This document shows positions 1-12,141 of a stretch of 64,000 nt of DNA, one piece after another. The translations under genes and the position numbers were made by a program. The notes under the pieces are model-generated. The model had not been told where the DNA came from. It made no database searches and worked only from the letters and a program-made list of their open reading frames with translations. This DNA comes from Condylostoma magnum. Lineage: Eukaryota > Ciliophora > Heterotrichea > Heterotrichida > Condylostomatidae. The stretch's first letter is position 1; each line of letters opens with the position of its first letter. The stretch lies in contig CAKKTI010000034.1 in assembly GCA_920105805.1 (NCBI GenBank), positions 22,463 to 86,462 of the forward strand, in the 5' to 3' direction.

Positions 1-20
1 CTAAATGTTAGTATAGATAA

Positions 21-93
21 GTCTCAGTGGCGCAATGGATAGCGCACCAGACTTCTAATCTGGGGGTTGTGGGTTCGAGTCCCACCTGGGATG
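21..93 (+). tRNA. tRNA-Arg (anticodon UCU)
   Basis: A 73-nt cloverleaf folds cleanly: 7-bp acceptor stem (21-27 with 86-92), D stem GCGC/GCGC, anticodon stem CCAGA/TCTGG with loop CTTCTAA giving anticodon UCU, T stem GTGGG/CCCAC with loop TTCGAGT, and discriminator G93. A T run follows at once, a normal Pol III terminator. It decodes AGA, a heavily used Arg codon in this window. No intron is present. It is not one of the suppressor tRNAs that the recoded stops require. Confidence 0.95.
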
Positions 94-150
94 CTTTTTG
101 CATAAGCTGCCCCTGTATATTTATATAAGACTAAATGTTAGTATAGATAA

Positions 151-223
151 GTCTCAGTGGCGCAATGGATAGCGCACCAGACTTCTAATCTGGGGGTTGT
201 GGGTTCGAGTCCCACCTGGGATG
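151..223 (+). tRNA. tRNA-Arg (anticodon UCU), second copy
   Basis: Identical in sequence to the copy at 21-93, with the same stems, UCU anticodon and trailing T run. It lies in the second unit of the tandem repeat. Its 3' end is only about 20 nt from the stop of the convergent RGS gene on the other strand. Confidence 0.95.
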
Positions 224-244
224 CTTTTTACAAACCATGTATTA

Positions 245-1492
245 TTACCTATTGCATCTTTTCCGAAGGCTCTCGTCAGCAAAGCTGTTTCCTCCGTTTA
301 GAGAGGTCAACGCCATCCTGTTTTAAACTCGTTGCTTTTTAGTACTGTATTTCAAAAGCTGGTTGAATAAGGGGGAGTTTTAAAATTTCACGAAGTAAAC
401 GTTTTCTAGGATGTCTTCTATATAGCCCTAGGCCTCCATAAAGGCGTTATCGTCGAAGGTGGAGTCTTGGAAGCGGAAGAGTATGTGGAAGGGAAGGTAA
501 AGGGCGTTATCCTTTATGTATGTGTCGTATATGTACTGCTCCTGCCCTGGTTTCGGCTCTAAGTACAGGAGTTGGCACTCCATCCAAAACTTTAAGTATT
601 GTTCACCTATATTAGATTGATTCTATGATTTGTCGTATAATTTAATAAACTTTTCAAAAATATCAAAGCATTGCTAGTTTTGTAGAACAAATTCGAAATT
701 GTTAAGGAGATCTATAGTCATTTCTTCATTTAATTCTTGCACTTGGAAGGATTGTATTACTGGTATGAGGGATGTGAATATCATTGCTAGTATATTTCTT
801 AGTAAAGCACACAATAATCAGCTTTCCCCTAGTAAAATAGAGCTTAAAGATCCTGCGAATCACAACACACATATTACTGAAGCTTCAAACCCCATATCAT
901 AATCTTTTTCTACCTTCCGTTGACGGAATGCAGCTATAATTAACAAAAGCTCCTCAATAAAACACTAGCAGACAAACAATAATCGTTCAACTTGTGCTTG
1001 AGAACCTTTTTCTTTTTAGCCTGGAGTGAAATAGCAAAAATCAGGAATAAGTAGAACTCCCAATGCAATAAGTATAAAAGGAATCATTATTATACCAAAT
1101 ATTTTCAGTAACTTTTTATGAGTTATTGATTTTTTTACTTCCTTTTTGTAATCTATTATCTCTGTTTGCCTTATATCAAAAACAGTTCGAAGTCTGTAGC
1201 TTCTTAAAATGTAAGGTATATACATAGTCATATGGAATAGAAGTGTCATTGATTAATACACCTAACTAGTGCTCATTAACTAATTTTATTCAACTTGTAA
1301 AAGAGAGAAAAGCATTAAGTAAAAGAATATTACTTCTCCAAAATTGCCTCAATGGGAAAATTACAGTAGTAAGTAAGAACGCTTATATATTGATTTCCTG
1401 TACTGTCTTAAATAAAGCAATATTCCCACTGTTATATAGAAAACTGATACTAAAACACCTAATACAATACACTCTACTTCATACATTTTCAT
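245..1492 (-). CDS. Seven-TM-like membrane protein with C-terminal RGS domain
   Basis: About 415 residues. The N-terminal half has several hydrophobic segments (the first at residues 7-27, others near 80-100, 125-145 and 165-200). The C-terminal third reads as an RGS domain, with FWMECQLL, a helix ending IYDTYIKDNA, FDDNAFMEAQGYIEDIL and FVKFQNSPLFNQLL matching the family's conserved helices. RGS domains speed GTP hydrolysis by G-alpha, so this is probably a receptor-RGS protein at the plasma membrane. In-frame TGA codons at two hydrophobic positions read as Trp. The stop is a TAA TAA pair at 242-247; there is no TGA in frame through both tRNA genes, so TAA must terminate. Its start lies 20 nt from the divergent start at 1513. 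Confidence 0.8.
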
Positions 1493-1512
1493 TTTCACTT
1501 TTATTTTATAAG

Positions 1513-2922
1513 ATGTAAAGTATTCCTAACCTTGTTTAATTATTAAAGAACGGGGAAATAACTAAAGAATAACTCCTAAATTCAATTATCTCGCCGTAGG
1601 AATCCGCAATTTTTTAAGAATCTTAAAATGAGATTTCAATACAATCTGCTAACAGTAATTCAGGTATGTAAGACTCTCTAAAAATTGAAGATTTAGTGCA
1701 ATAATCCGATCCAGAGGAAAGTTTTCCTAATCCAATGCAGGATAATGAATTTTGGTTAAGGCAAATGAAATGAAATTTGAAAAAAACATTACAGTAAGAA
1801 TAAGGAAAGAGAGAGATAAGTAGATAAGAGAGCAGGGAATGCACTTTTCATCCTAATATAAACTCATAGTATCTAAATCAGCAAAGCAATACATTTTTAA
1901 GGTTGTCATAACTAAGAGATACAACTTATTACGAAAAATTAAGGGATTTAATACAATAGGAAAAGGAGAAAGAAGAGATGGAATAGTGTACATTCAAGCC
2001 GGAGATTAACCAAAGATCTAAAAGCTCTAAGAGCAGATATAGATAATTAGCTGCAAACTACGAGTCAACTCAATAGAAGCGAGGGAAACTTAGTTAAGAC
2101 CAGTTCAATTTCGTTCCAAAGGTAATAGGCCCCAAGAAAGGAATGAACATAGCTATAGAGTACTTATAGCAAAACCCATTTGAACGACTGTCTTAACCTA
2201 AAACCCAAGCAAGTACAGAGAACAGTCTTTATACTGAATCAACAAGCTAAATGGCCAGTAGATCCTACTATTAAGGCAACCCTAATGCATTTTCCTCCAA
2301 ACCATTTTTCGAAAGACAAGCCATATATGAAATGCTTAAACAAGAAAAGCGCGATTAAAGTGACAAAATCCTTGAACACCGTCCTAAAATTTGCAAAAGA
2401 TCGCAAAGAATGGTAAAAAATTCATTTCAAGAGCGCAGTTAAAACTTCTTACTAAAAGTAAACAACCGAAAATAGTACAAAGATGATATGGAAGGCTGTA
2501 CATTTGAGCCATAGATTACTAAATTTGCAAAGGATTTACCAAAACGAGGATTTGATGATATGTCGTATGGGGACTAGGAGCGTAAAAATGAAAAAGTAAA
2601 AGAACTATCAGAGCTTTACTACCTAAGACAAAACAACCCAGACTGCAAGCTGTCCTATAACCCGTACGCAGAAGTGACCAGCAAGCTTTAATTGCTAGAC
2701 GACCCATAAGGCTACATAAACCGAATACATCGAATCCAGCAAGACCAGTAGTTCCGGCGAGAGGAGATCAAAGCTATAGAAATTGACCAAGAACTACAAA
2801 ATTGCACCCACACTCCTATAATAAGAGAGGCTCCTACATACGTAAAACGCATAGCACGCACAATGGCAATGATAAAATCCTTATAACCCAAGGAAGAAGA
2901 GCAAAAACCAGAGTGGAAATAG
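1513..2922 (+). CDS. CTFxP-repeat protein (ciliate-type, function unknown)
   Basis: About 469 residues, charged and helical. It opens with a short helix (LLKNGEITKEQLL) and then carries four spaced copies of a Cys-Thr-Phe/His-x-Pro motif: ECTFHPNIN near residue 105, QCTFKPEIN near 158, GCTFEPQIT near 320 and NCTHTPIIR near 430. Proteins with this motif series are common in ciliates and some other protists and often have no assigned role; a cytoskeletal or ciliary one is only a guess. In-frame TGA at about 1771 reads as Trp (MKWNLKK). The end is taken as TAG 2920-2922, with TGA at 2932-2934 as the alternative. The 3' end meets the convergent prefoldin gene. Confidence 0.7.
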
Positions 2923-2938
2923 TGTTTTAATTGAAATT

Positions 2939-3349
2939 TTAGTAAAACTAAGCACTTTTTTGCTGGATCAGTTGAATCACAGCATCCAGATTCCTTTTCC
3001 TCGAATTTATCAAACTTGCAGCAGCGTCGATATTATCCACAACCATTTTCAACTTCCTATCGCAAAACTCCTAGGACTGATTCTTATCCTTTTATACAAA
3101 GTACCCAGTACCAATTTCCACCAAGATACTGTTGGGATTGACCAGTCTTCCAGGAACATATAAAGATGAGGTAAGCGGGACTAGTATTTCCCCTTCTTCT
3201 AGGTTTTCTATTGCTCTTTTAGAAGCTTGGTACTAACTACTGACATGTCGTAGTTGTCCGAAGGAGTTGGAAAGCCTTTCAATTTCCTATTCTAGCTGTG
3301 TTCTCAGTAGATGTAATTGCTGTACATTTAGCTGATCGACGTCTACCAT
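2939..3349 (-). CDS. PFDN5: Prefoldin subunit 5
   Basis: About 136 residues. Prefoldin is the hexameric cytosolic chaperone that hands nascent actin and tubulin to CCT. The alpha-type subunit 5 is recognised by its N-terminal helix (QLHLLRTQLEQEIERL), the beta-hairpin core EILVPLTSSLYVPGRL followed by ILVEIGTGYFV, and a C-terminal helix; the order and length match the family. The start is the ATG at 3347-3349. Three stops lie close together (2948, 2939, 2927); 2939 is chosen, leaving the C-terminus uncertain by a few residues. Diverges from the DYRK gene across a 107-nt spacer. Confidence 0.9.
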
Positions 3350-3456
3350 TTTCAAACTAAAAAATGTAGCTTAACAGTACACTAAGTTTCACCAAAAGAT
3401 ATAGAAAGGTGTTGAGAAGAAGAATAGTCACACCGTGCAGATAGTCAAGGACTCCT

Positions 3457-4806
3457 ATGGGGAATACTTAGGAAATAGGAACTGTCTTCCCAGACAGTTC
3501 TAATGATAATTCGTTTAGTTCTACTCCTAAGTATAAATTGGTGATAAATAAAACTATATAAAGGAGGATTAGATTTGGGAGTGGAAGTTTTAGGTAAGGG
3601 AATAGTTTTAGGTAGATTGACTCGCCTATGAGGTAGTCTACTTAGGAGTTTTATCAGTAGAAGGAGTTACCGATGAAAGGGCTGATTGCATTGATTAAGT
3701 TTAAGCAGAAGTTGAGTAATTATGAGTAGGCAGAGATTAGGTAGTTTGATATGGTTTATTTTATTGGAAAGGGAGCCCAGGATTGCTAGAATTATGATTT
3801 TACTGATAGTAATGGATTTTATATGATTAGCAAGGGGGATCATATTGCATATAGGTATGAAATTCATGAGGTTATTGGAAAAGGAAGCTTTGGCATTGTG
3901 GTAAAGGCATTTGATTGGAAAGATAATACTTATATTGCTATAAAGATATTGAAAAGAAGCTCAAGCAAGCTGAAATTGAAGGAAATGGAAGTATTAGAGC
4001 AGATTAGTCAGGTTCAGAAGAACAGTAAGAACATGATTAAGTATTACGGATCATTGAAGTTTAGAGGGCATATTTGTTTAAAGTTTGAGCTTTTAAGTAT
4101 ATCGTTGAGAGAGTAGATAAGGGAGCATAAGTGCTATGATGTCAATTAGCTCAAAGAAATTGGATTATAGCTACTGAAGCAACTTTAGTTCATACATATG
4201 CAGGGATTGATACATTTTGACTTAAAAACAGATAATATACTGCTAGTTGATCAGTAACAACTCAAAGTGAAAATCATCGACTTTGGAAATGCAACCTAGA
4301 CTAATGACACCCCTTATTCTTATATACAAACCAGGTACTACAGGGCCCCTGAGGTAATACTCGCAGGAGAGCTGACATAAGCTGTAGATTTATGGTCACT
4401 TGGGTGTATATTAGTTGAATTATTAACAGGAATTCCTTTATTTAGAGGGGAAAATGAGCATGATTAGTTACAAAAGATAATGGCTGTTATAGGTGAACCT
4501 CCTTTATAGCTTTAAAAGAGATTTGATAAAGCCAGTAGTTATTTTAGAAGAGGAAAACCTGTTTTAGTAGAAAATAAAAGAGGAGAGATAGATAAGCCTA
4601 ATTCAAGATCCTTAGAAAGAGTTTTAAAGACTAAAGATAGAGATTTTATTGACTTTATTAAGCAATGTTTGAATTGAAGACCTGTTTTAAGACCTTCAGC
4701 CCAAGAAGCTATGCGGCATCCATGGTTTACTAACAAAAATTAAACTTAAAGGAGAGCTGAAAGAAGAGGGCCTTATTGGGAAAAGTTAAATAGAAGGTGT
4801 AAATAA
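3457..4806 (+). CDS. DYRK-family dual-specificity protein kinase
   Basis: About 449 residues. Upstream of the kinase domain lies the DYRK homology box (LSNYEQAEIRQFDMVYFIGK), then GDHIAYRYE, a glycine loop GKGSFG, catalytic Lys in AIKIL, HFDLKTDN, IIDFGNA and the activation-loop YSYIQTRYYRAPE with the autophosphorylated Tyr-x-Tyr pattern. Family members autophosphorylate that Tyr and then act on Ser/Thr. Odd points: the catalytic-loop HxD residue is Phe where DYRKs usually have Cys or Arg, and the protein starts MGN, a possible myristoylation site. TGA 4675-4677 reads as Trp. The stop is TAA 4804-4806; no TGA intervenes before the next gene, which is in the same frame. Confidence 0.88.
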
Positions 4807-4842
4807 GTAATATATTCTTAAAATTATTACATCATACATAAA

Positions 4843-5958
<1,116 letters not shown>

Positions 5959-5996
5959 ATAAAAATTTCCTTAAAACTCTTTCGTTAAATTGTAAA

Positions 5997-6734
5997 ATGG
6001 ATAGGCTTAAATCTCCAATAAGATGCAAAAGAATAACTAGACGATTGTCAAGAGAAGGACTTAGAATTAATAATTTTAAAAGTTTGACCAGAAAACGATA
6101 AAGTACTAGCCATACAAGGTCTAGGTCTAACACAATTGTAAAGCAATCTCCAAATTAGTAATCCCCTCTCATGCAAAGAATTCGAAAAATGCCTTGGGTT
6201 TTACCCCGCGCATAAAAATTGCATCGTAATAAAAGCGTAGTTAATGCGAAAGAGCATAAAAAGAAGCTTAGGAAGAATAATAGTATGATTGCATCGACAT
6301 AAGCAACTGAATCATTGTAATTTTACTCTATTGAAAATAATAGAGTTGCTAATTCGAGATATCAGATTGATTTAAGCTTTAAAGAAAAGGTTGATAATAT
6401 TGAGATTTTAGGTGATGAGGAAAATGCTATGAAAACTCCTACGTTTAGATAGCATAAAAGAAGCTAAGATAATTAGTAACATCTGATGGAAAAGTATTAA
6501 TAATAGTATGATTAAAAGTAAATAGGCGAAAAGATAGGAAGCTAGTGTGGGAAGAATGTTAATAAAGTTATTAAGTCAAAGTTTAAATTATCTGGACTGA
6601 ATATCAAAAGTGTAAAAAGAAAACGACGCATTGGATAAGGTCCTCTATTGAGCAAAACAATAGTAAACATATAACAAAATACACATGAATAAAAGTATTA
6701 AAATAAATCAAGAAATTTGCCTCCTAATTTGTAA
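5997..6734 (+). CDS. Basic protein of unknown function
   Basis: About 245 residues, rich in Lys, Arg and Ser, starting MDRLKSPIRCKRITRRLSRE and including KEHKKKLRKNNS and SVKRKRRIGQG. No domain is recognised. The composition would suit a nucleic-acid-binding or nuclear protein, but that is inference. The end is uncertain: TAA 6732-6734 is preferred because it leaves a gap before the convergent RING gene; reading on to TGA 6837-6839 would overlap it by about 50 nt. Because all codons can be sense, the coding status rests on composition and on good placement between two solid genes. Confidence 0.45.
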
Positions 6735-6786
6735 ATTTTGACAATTTATAGTAAAAGGAATTATTCATTGTTAAAAACTAATAAAA

Positions 6787-7872
6787 CTAACTGCATTGAA
6801 GCTTATAAAGTGCAGCAATATTTTCATTGCATTTCTTGATTGGACAGTGGAGATTTAAACTTGTTATCTTCATATTAAGTGGTCAGTTTCTATTTTATGC
6901 ACATTCTTCACAAAACAACAAATGTCCACAACTAATTAAAATATTTCTGCAGTTTATTTTGCAAAATATACATTTTTTCCCTGTTTATTATTATTGGACT
7001 TATGGCTATGATAAAGTTTCCTTTAGTTAATTTTACTTCTATTATATTTCCCTAGTGTTATTAATTCTGGATTTATTTAATGCTTAAAGATTTTATTAAC
7101 TGTGTTAATCTATTAGTAAAGAGTCTAATTACTTCGATAGATTAATATGCTATTATAGTTCTTAATCAACTGTATCTTTATGTTATTAAACTATTTAAGC
7201 CAGTTACTATTGAATTTAAAATCTTTCCCTATTTGCCTCTTAAATTTAGTTCTGAAACCCTTGTATCTTTTCTTACTCCTTTTAAATCTGCCATAGTACA
7301 TATTCATTTTCTTATTAGCTATTCATATAATCTATTTGATATTTTTCATTTGATTCTATATTTGTATTAAACTCATTCAATTTTTATTGATATTCTTCTT
7401 CTATACTTTAAGTAGACTGTATTCCATAGTAATTGTGAAATTTATACTCAATAACTCCTATTATATTATTTTCTAGGGATTAAAAATATTTATCATTAAA
7501 TTTAGCACACAAAATATACATTTTATCAGTAGTGTAAGCATTTACTAGATTTACTCCTTAATTTCCACTTTTTAATTATTACAACAATAATCTGTAAAAG
7601 TTTTATTGATTTTAAGCCTAAGGGTTCAAAAATGCTACATATTATTCTGAGTATTTTATTTATTTGAACACATCTTTCTTTTACTATTTCAGAGGAATTA
7701 ATTCTTATAGATAAAAATTATTATCAGGAAATCTGAAATTATCATTCAACTCAACTATGGCCTATACATTAGTTTGCTTATACACTATGGTTAACTGTTA
7801 TTATTAATCATACTTCACCTTCTTGCATGGTAAATCACTTTAATTAGTTTCTTATGTTTGGCTATCCTCCAT
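6787..7872 (-). CDS. Coiled-coil protein with C-terminal RING-type zinc finger
   Basis: About 361 residues. The first 290 are polar and Gln-rich with long helical stretches. The C-terminus has CIFCKINCRN, CGHLLFCEEC and HCPIKKC, the Cys/His order of a C3HC4-type RING with a longer loop before the last Cys pair. RING proteins with this layout are often E3 ubiquitin ligases; the substrate is unknown. One TGA reads as Trp inside the finger. The start is ATG at 7870-7872 (MEDSQTQE), but the frame stays open upstream. The stop is TAG 6787-6789, shortly after the last zinc-binding residues, as usual for C-terminal RINGs. Confidence 0.7.
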
Positions 7873-8514
7873 TATTTTTATTTAGATATGGAATGTAGTA
7901 TATTTTAAAGCAGTAGGAGAGTAGCTGTATAGTATATTTTTAGTTATTAGCAAGTTGTTTATATTCATGAAATAAATTGAACACTTAATGTCATAAGTTA
8001 TTGTAATGACGATTAGAATGATTAAGAGAGGGAATAGTTTTGTTGGATAATTGAATATAAATTGTATATTAAGATCAAATTTATGAATAAACCAAATAAA
8101 CTTTAAGCTAATTTGATATTATTAAAAGAATAGTAATGCTTTTGATTATAATATTTAATGTATAAACTACAATTGATCAGTTAAAAGCGAAAGATGCAAT
8201 CTTATTATTATTATAAATTAAAAAAGAGGTTATAAATCTTGAAATTTTGCCATCAAATAAAATGATTCTAATATAGAACTAATCTTTTATATAGTAAAAA
8301 ATCTAAATTCCTTCAATCTTTTAAACACTTCTAAAACTGATTATCTTCAAACTTAATATTTATTCTATATTTCCCTATCTCATTTCTTTTATAAAACTCT
8401 CATCTAAAATATTAGCTAATTTTGAATCCTCTAATAATATCTTCCTGTGAATACTTAAAAACAAAAATTATCAATTTTCTGAAACATTCCCCATTAATTT
8501 TAACAAAATAAATA
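7873..8514. other. 642-nt AT-rich stretch without a supported gene
   Basis: Lies between the divergent starts of the RING and ARF-like genes. It is strongly AT-rich. The minus strand is open in frame with the RING gene and could encode a hydrophobic N-terminal extension, but nothing recognisable supports that. No RNA gene or repeat is seen. Confidence 0.5.
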
Positions 8515-9057
8515 ATGGGTCAATCCTTCACTTCTCTGATCTCCCGTCTCTTCTAATCCAAAAAAGCTTCAGTTCTTCTACTAGGTCTAGACGGCGTAGG
8601 GAAGACAACAATCCTACATAAAATAAAAACCGGTGAAACAGCCTATACAACTCCTACAATTGGATTTAATGGTAACTTTCACACAGTTGAGCACATCTAA
8701 TACGACAATTTTTCAATGACTATCTGAGATATGGGCGGCTAAGACAAAATAAGAGAACTTTGGAAACATTACTTCAAAAATATAGATTGCCTAGTATGGG
8801 TAGTAGACAGTGCTGATTTAACACGACTTGATATAGTATTCGAGGAGCTGCGCAAGGTGTTGGAGTCTTTTAAAGAAATATCCGTATTAATCCTGGCTAA
8901 TAAGCAAGACATGAACGAGGCAGCAACGCCAAGTTATATAGCTGATAAGCTAGATTTGTATAGTTTGTAGGTTCAGTGGTCAATCTAGCCAGCTTGTGCT
9001 TTGAGTGGGGAAGGATTAGAGTCAATGCTGCGCTGGATTGCCTCACAGTGTGAATGA
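8515..9057 (+). CDS. ARF/ARL-family small GTPase
   Basis: About 180 residues, the usual family length. MGQ at the start is the expected N-myristoylation site. GTP-binding motifs are all present: P-loop GLDGVGKTT, switch I PTIGFN, switch II WDMGGQDKIR, NKQD and CALSGEG. ARF/ARL proteins cycle on and off membranes to control vesicle traffic or ciliary cargo release. This gene is a good key to the code: the Trp of WDMGGQ is TGA (8725-8727) and the catalytic Gln is TAA (8740-8742). The stop is TGA 9055-9057, directly after the normal C-terminus. The next gene begins 17 nt later. Confidence 0.95.
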
Positions 9058-9074
9058 GTATAGTAATTTTAAAA

Positions 9075-11420
9075 ATGAATTATGATCCTTATGCTGATTA
9101 CGGGATATATCCAATTGCTTTTACTACAGGGAAGTAAATGAATCTGCCTTCTTTGTATTAGAATAGGTTGGATAATGACTTTAAGTTGTAGTATAGTAAT
9201 TATCAGCCCCTGCCGGCTTCGTCGTTTAGGTGGATGATGTTGTAATTGGATGTAAGAGTAGAGCCTTGTGTAAGGGAAATATATGATGGAGGATTTGATC
9301 AGGAAAAGTTAATAGAGGATTTTTATAAGTGTTATTAAGAAGAAGGGTAATTTCAGTATTATTTGAATTATGCTTAAGAGAATAGTTCAATCAAAGTTTA
9401 TTTAGAAGAGTAATTCGCATTAGATCCTTTTAAGACTCCTGATAATCATTTTAAACATATAGTGAATATACACATTTCTAAGTAAAGCAAGGAAGAAATT
9501 AATAAAACTTTACAGAAAAGCATAATTGGCATATAAGAAATGTGTAAAGGCACTGCATTAGACGCTTCGTAGGTTTTATTGATTATTATTATAGATGGAG
9601 AGGAAAGTATTTTGGAGGAAAGGGAAGAGAGGAATGGGCATATACAGTATTTAGAGAGTTTAGGGCTATTGTCTGTTAAGGTAATCAAAACTTTCCCTAT
9701 TTCCGAATAAGAGTAAATGATAAAAGATATTGGATGGGTATTCTGATCTATTTTAGGAATTAATTAAAGTGGGTAAGTCAGTAGCAGTATTCTTGGATAG
9801 AACACATAGTCAATAAATACTATAAGTCTTGTAAAATCCGAGGCTAGAGGAGTGTTTCATAGTGATCTTTGGAGTTACTATGGGTTTTGCAAATTTTTCA
9901 AACCAGATTTCGTATGGGTAACTTTTAAACAGTCTTTAAAAGGTGGAATTTATCCAGCCCCTTCATCCTTTTTTGAAATACTAAAAAAAATGCTGCTAAA
10001 CTTAAAAATAGGTGCATGTGCAGGTGAAATTTAGATAAGGAATCCTGGATTGAACATGATTTTGGGTGCCTAATGATTTGAGTATAAAATGAATTTTATC
10101 ACACAAAAGACATTCTAATCATACTGCGGATACGTCGGGGAATTCCTCAATCATTTCGCAGTGTACAGATGAGACGCATTGGCAGGATACGATTTCTAGG
10201 TTCTTAGAGATTACTTTGAACCGTTTACAAACCCAATGAAAATCGGTTGAGTAAAATCAATGATATATAAATATGCAAGGCAGACCATCCTTCCTGAAAA
10301 GATTATAAGATCTTCTAATGTCTCAGTAACAGGAGATTTGTTTCACTTTGGATACTTAAGTGAAATTGAAAAAACAGCTAAAATTCAGGCATAAGGTAAA
10401 ACTAGTTTTCCGTATTTTTTGAAGTAAAGAAGAAAGTATTATTTTGGTTAAATTTTATTCATGTGGAAGAAGATCTTTATGGAATGTAATGTTTATCATC
10501 TTTTAAAGTCAGGGCATAACTTCTTTTACATCAACTTTCTAATTGCTGCACTATATTATCAAATAGGACTCATTTTTTTACTATATTTCTCCCCAGCGTT
10601 ATTCTATGGAAGCTTCGCTATAAGTATTAGATTGATTTCACTAATTTTCGAAGATTCAATACAAGGCGTTCTGTTTTAAGATATCTTTAAAATAATATAT
10701 GCTTCAAGTTTAGTTTGAATCCTGATTAAGTCAATTTCAGTCAAATTCGAAGATTTGCAGAAAGTATGGAACATTTACCCGGTTATATATTTTATTTACA
10801 GTCTTGCTATATTTGGAGCTTTTATTTATAACTATGTGATTGAATTGATAGATGATATAAATGTAATCTATTATTCAGTAGCGATTATAAGTATTATTGC
10901 TACATGAATTTTACTATATTGAGTTAATTTGATTTGGCTATTATTTTACTCAGTGTTTTTTATTATAATGCTGCCTAGTTATATAAATATAGCTGTAATT
11001 TATGCGATAGCTGGCAACCATGACTTTATTTGAGGATAACGTGATAAAAGATATAAGGTACCCATTCCCTAAAATTTCAAAGCAAAAAGAGTGTTGAGTG
11101 TAGCTGGATTTATTGTATCAAATTTACTTGTTGCTATTCTAATAGATACTTTACATGCATAAGAATTAGAGATGTCTAGTAGTATTATTTACCCATTTGT
11201 TTTAGTTACAATTTCAATTCCATTTTTTGGAGGATTCTTTTACTTAATGAGAATCTATTGCTAAAAATCAAAAACAGATTAAGAATTAGGTTTATTGAGT
11301 CAATAGTTAAGGAACAAGTCAATATTGGTCAGAAGTGACACAATGAAGGTTATGCCGGATAGATTTTAGAATAATTTGTTATTTATTTTGTAATAGGAAG
11401 ATGATTAAATTATTGGATGA
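9075..11420 (+). CDS. Chitin-synthase-like family 2 glycosyltransferase
   Basis: About 781 residues. The N-terminal part holds a GT2-like core (an IIIIDGEE strand-loop, then ACAGEI, GAQWFEYKM and VYRWDAL, matching chitin synthase CGEI, Q-x-FEYK and YR-x-AL). QRRKYYFG stands where chitin synthases have QRRRW. At least six hydrophobic spans follow, as in the C-terminal membrane domain. Family enzymes add GlcNAc from UDP-GlcNAc to chitin across the plasma membrane. The usual EDR acid motif reads TGD here, so activity or product may differ. Heterotrichs make chitinous cyst walls or loricae, a plausible role. TGA reads as Trp several times. The end is taken at TGA 11418-11420, uncertain by a few codons. 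Confidence 0.65.
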
Positions 11421-11577
11421 TATAGTATTAAATGACAAAATCTATATTTGTATAGTTGTATTATATTTTAAAGTGATTTTACATAGTACATATCTCAGTT
11501 AAATTACTCCAAGAACTAAACCGCGAAATTTAGAAACTTTTAGAAAATTATGCAAAAAGCGGTAATAATAATTATCA

Positions 11578-12033
11578 ATGCTGTATGATATATCAAACGA
11601 TAACCTTCTTCTAAAGCCAAAGACTAAAAAATTAGTAGATCTTAATAAATATAAGACAGAAATGTGCAGAAATTGGGTGGAAAAAGGCTACTGCCCTTAC
11701 AATTAAAAATGCAACTTTGCACATGGATACCATGAACTGCAAGGGAGAGATTTCCTTAGTGATAAGTATAAGACAAGGCACTGTGCTCATTTCTAAGCAA
11801 GTGGGTATTGTGTATATGGTTGGCGTTGTATGTTTGTTCACTAACAAAAAAAAGGTGAATAATGCAATGCATTATAAGGAATTCTATCAATGACTGAATA
11901 AAGGCCAGCTAGAAAGTAGAGACTAGGAATTTTTAAAAGAATAGCCTTGGATGATGAGGAAGAAAAAGCAGAAGAATTCTAAAAATCATTAAATAAAGGA
12001 TTAGAGCTGTTACTAGCTGAAGAAATTTATTGA
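11578..12033 (+). CDS. Tandem CCCH zinc-finger protein (TTP/ZFP36-like)
   Basis: About 151 residues. Two fingers of exact form C-x8-C-x5-C-x3-H lie at residues 28-46 and 67-85, each led by the YKT[ER]xC signature (YKTEMC, YKTRHC) and separated by a linker of about 19 residues, close to the 18 of tristetraprolin. Proteins of this type bind AU-rich elements in mRNA 3' ends and promote decay. The rest is a short acidic tail. The start ATG is preceded by in-frame TAA triplets, and the stop is TGA 12031-12033. It sits 108 nt before a channel gene. Confidence 0.88.
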
Positions 12034-12141
12034 GATATATCTATTTATTTATTTAAGCACCGTATTTAACACTGTTAGTATATTTTCTACATAATATATT
12101 AAATTGCATATATTTCCCAATATACAAATAACTTATAATAA

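Larger units (their letters stand above)
1..229. repeat. 130-bp direct tandem repeat carrying tRNA-Arg
   Basis: A 130-bp unit starting at 1 restarts at 131 and stays identical to about 229, where the copies diverge just after the tRNA 3' end. Each copy holds one complete tRNA gene plus its short 5' flank. The first unit begins at the window edge, so more copies may lie to the left. The near-perfect identity of flank as well as gene points to a recent duplication. Confidence 0.95.

Noticed and set aside
7873-8514. N-terminal membrane extension of the RING protein
   Set aside because: The frame is open, but every frame is open in this code; no motif or composition supports it.
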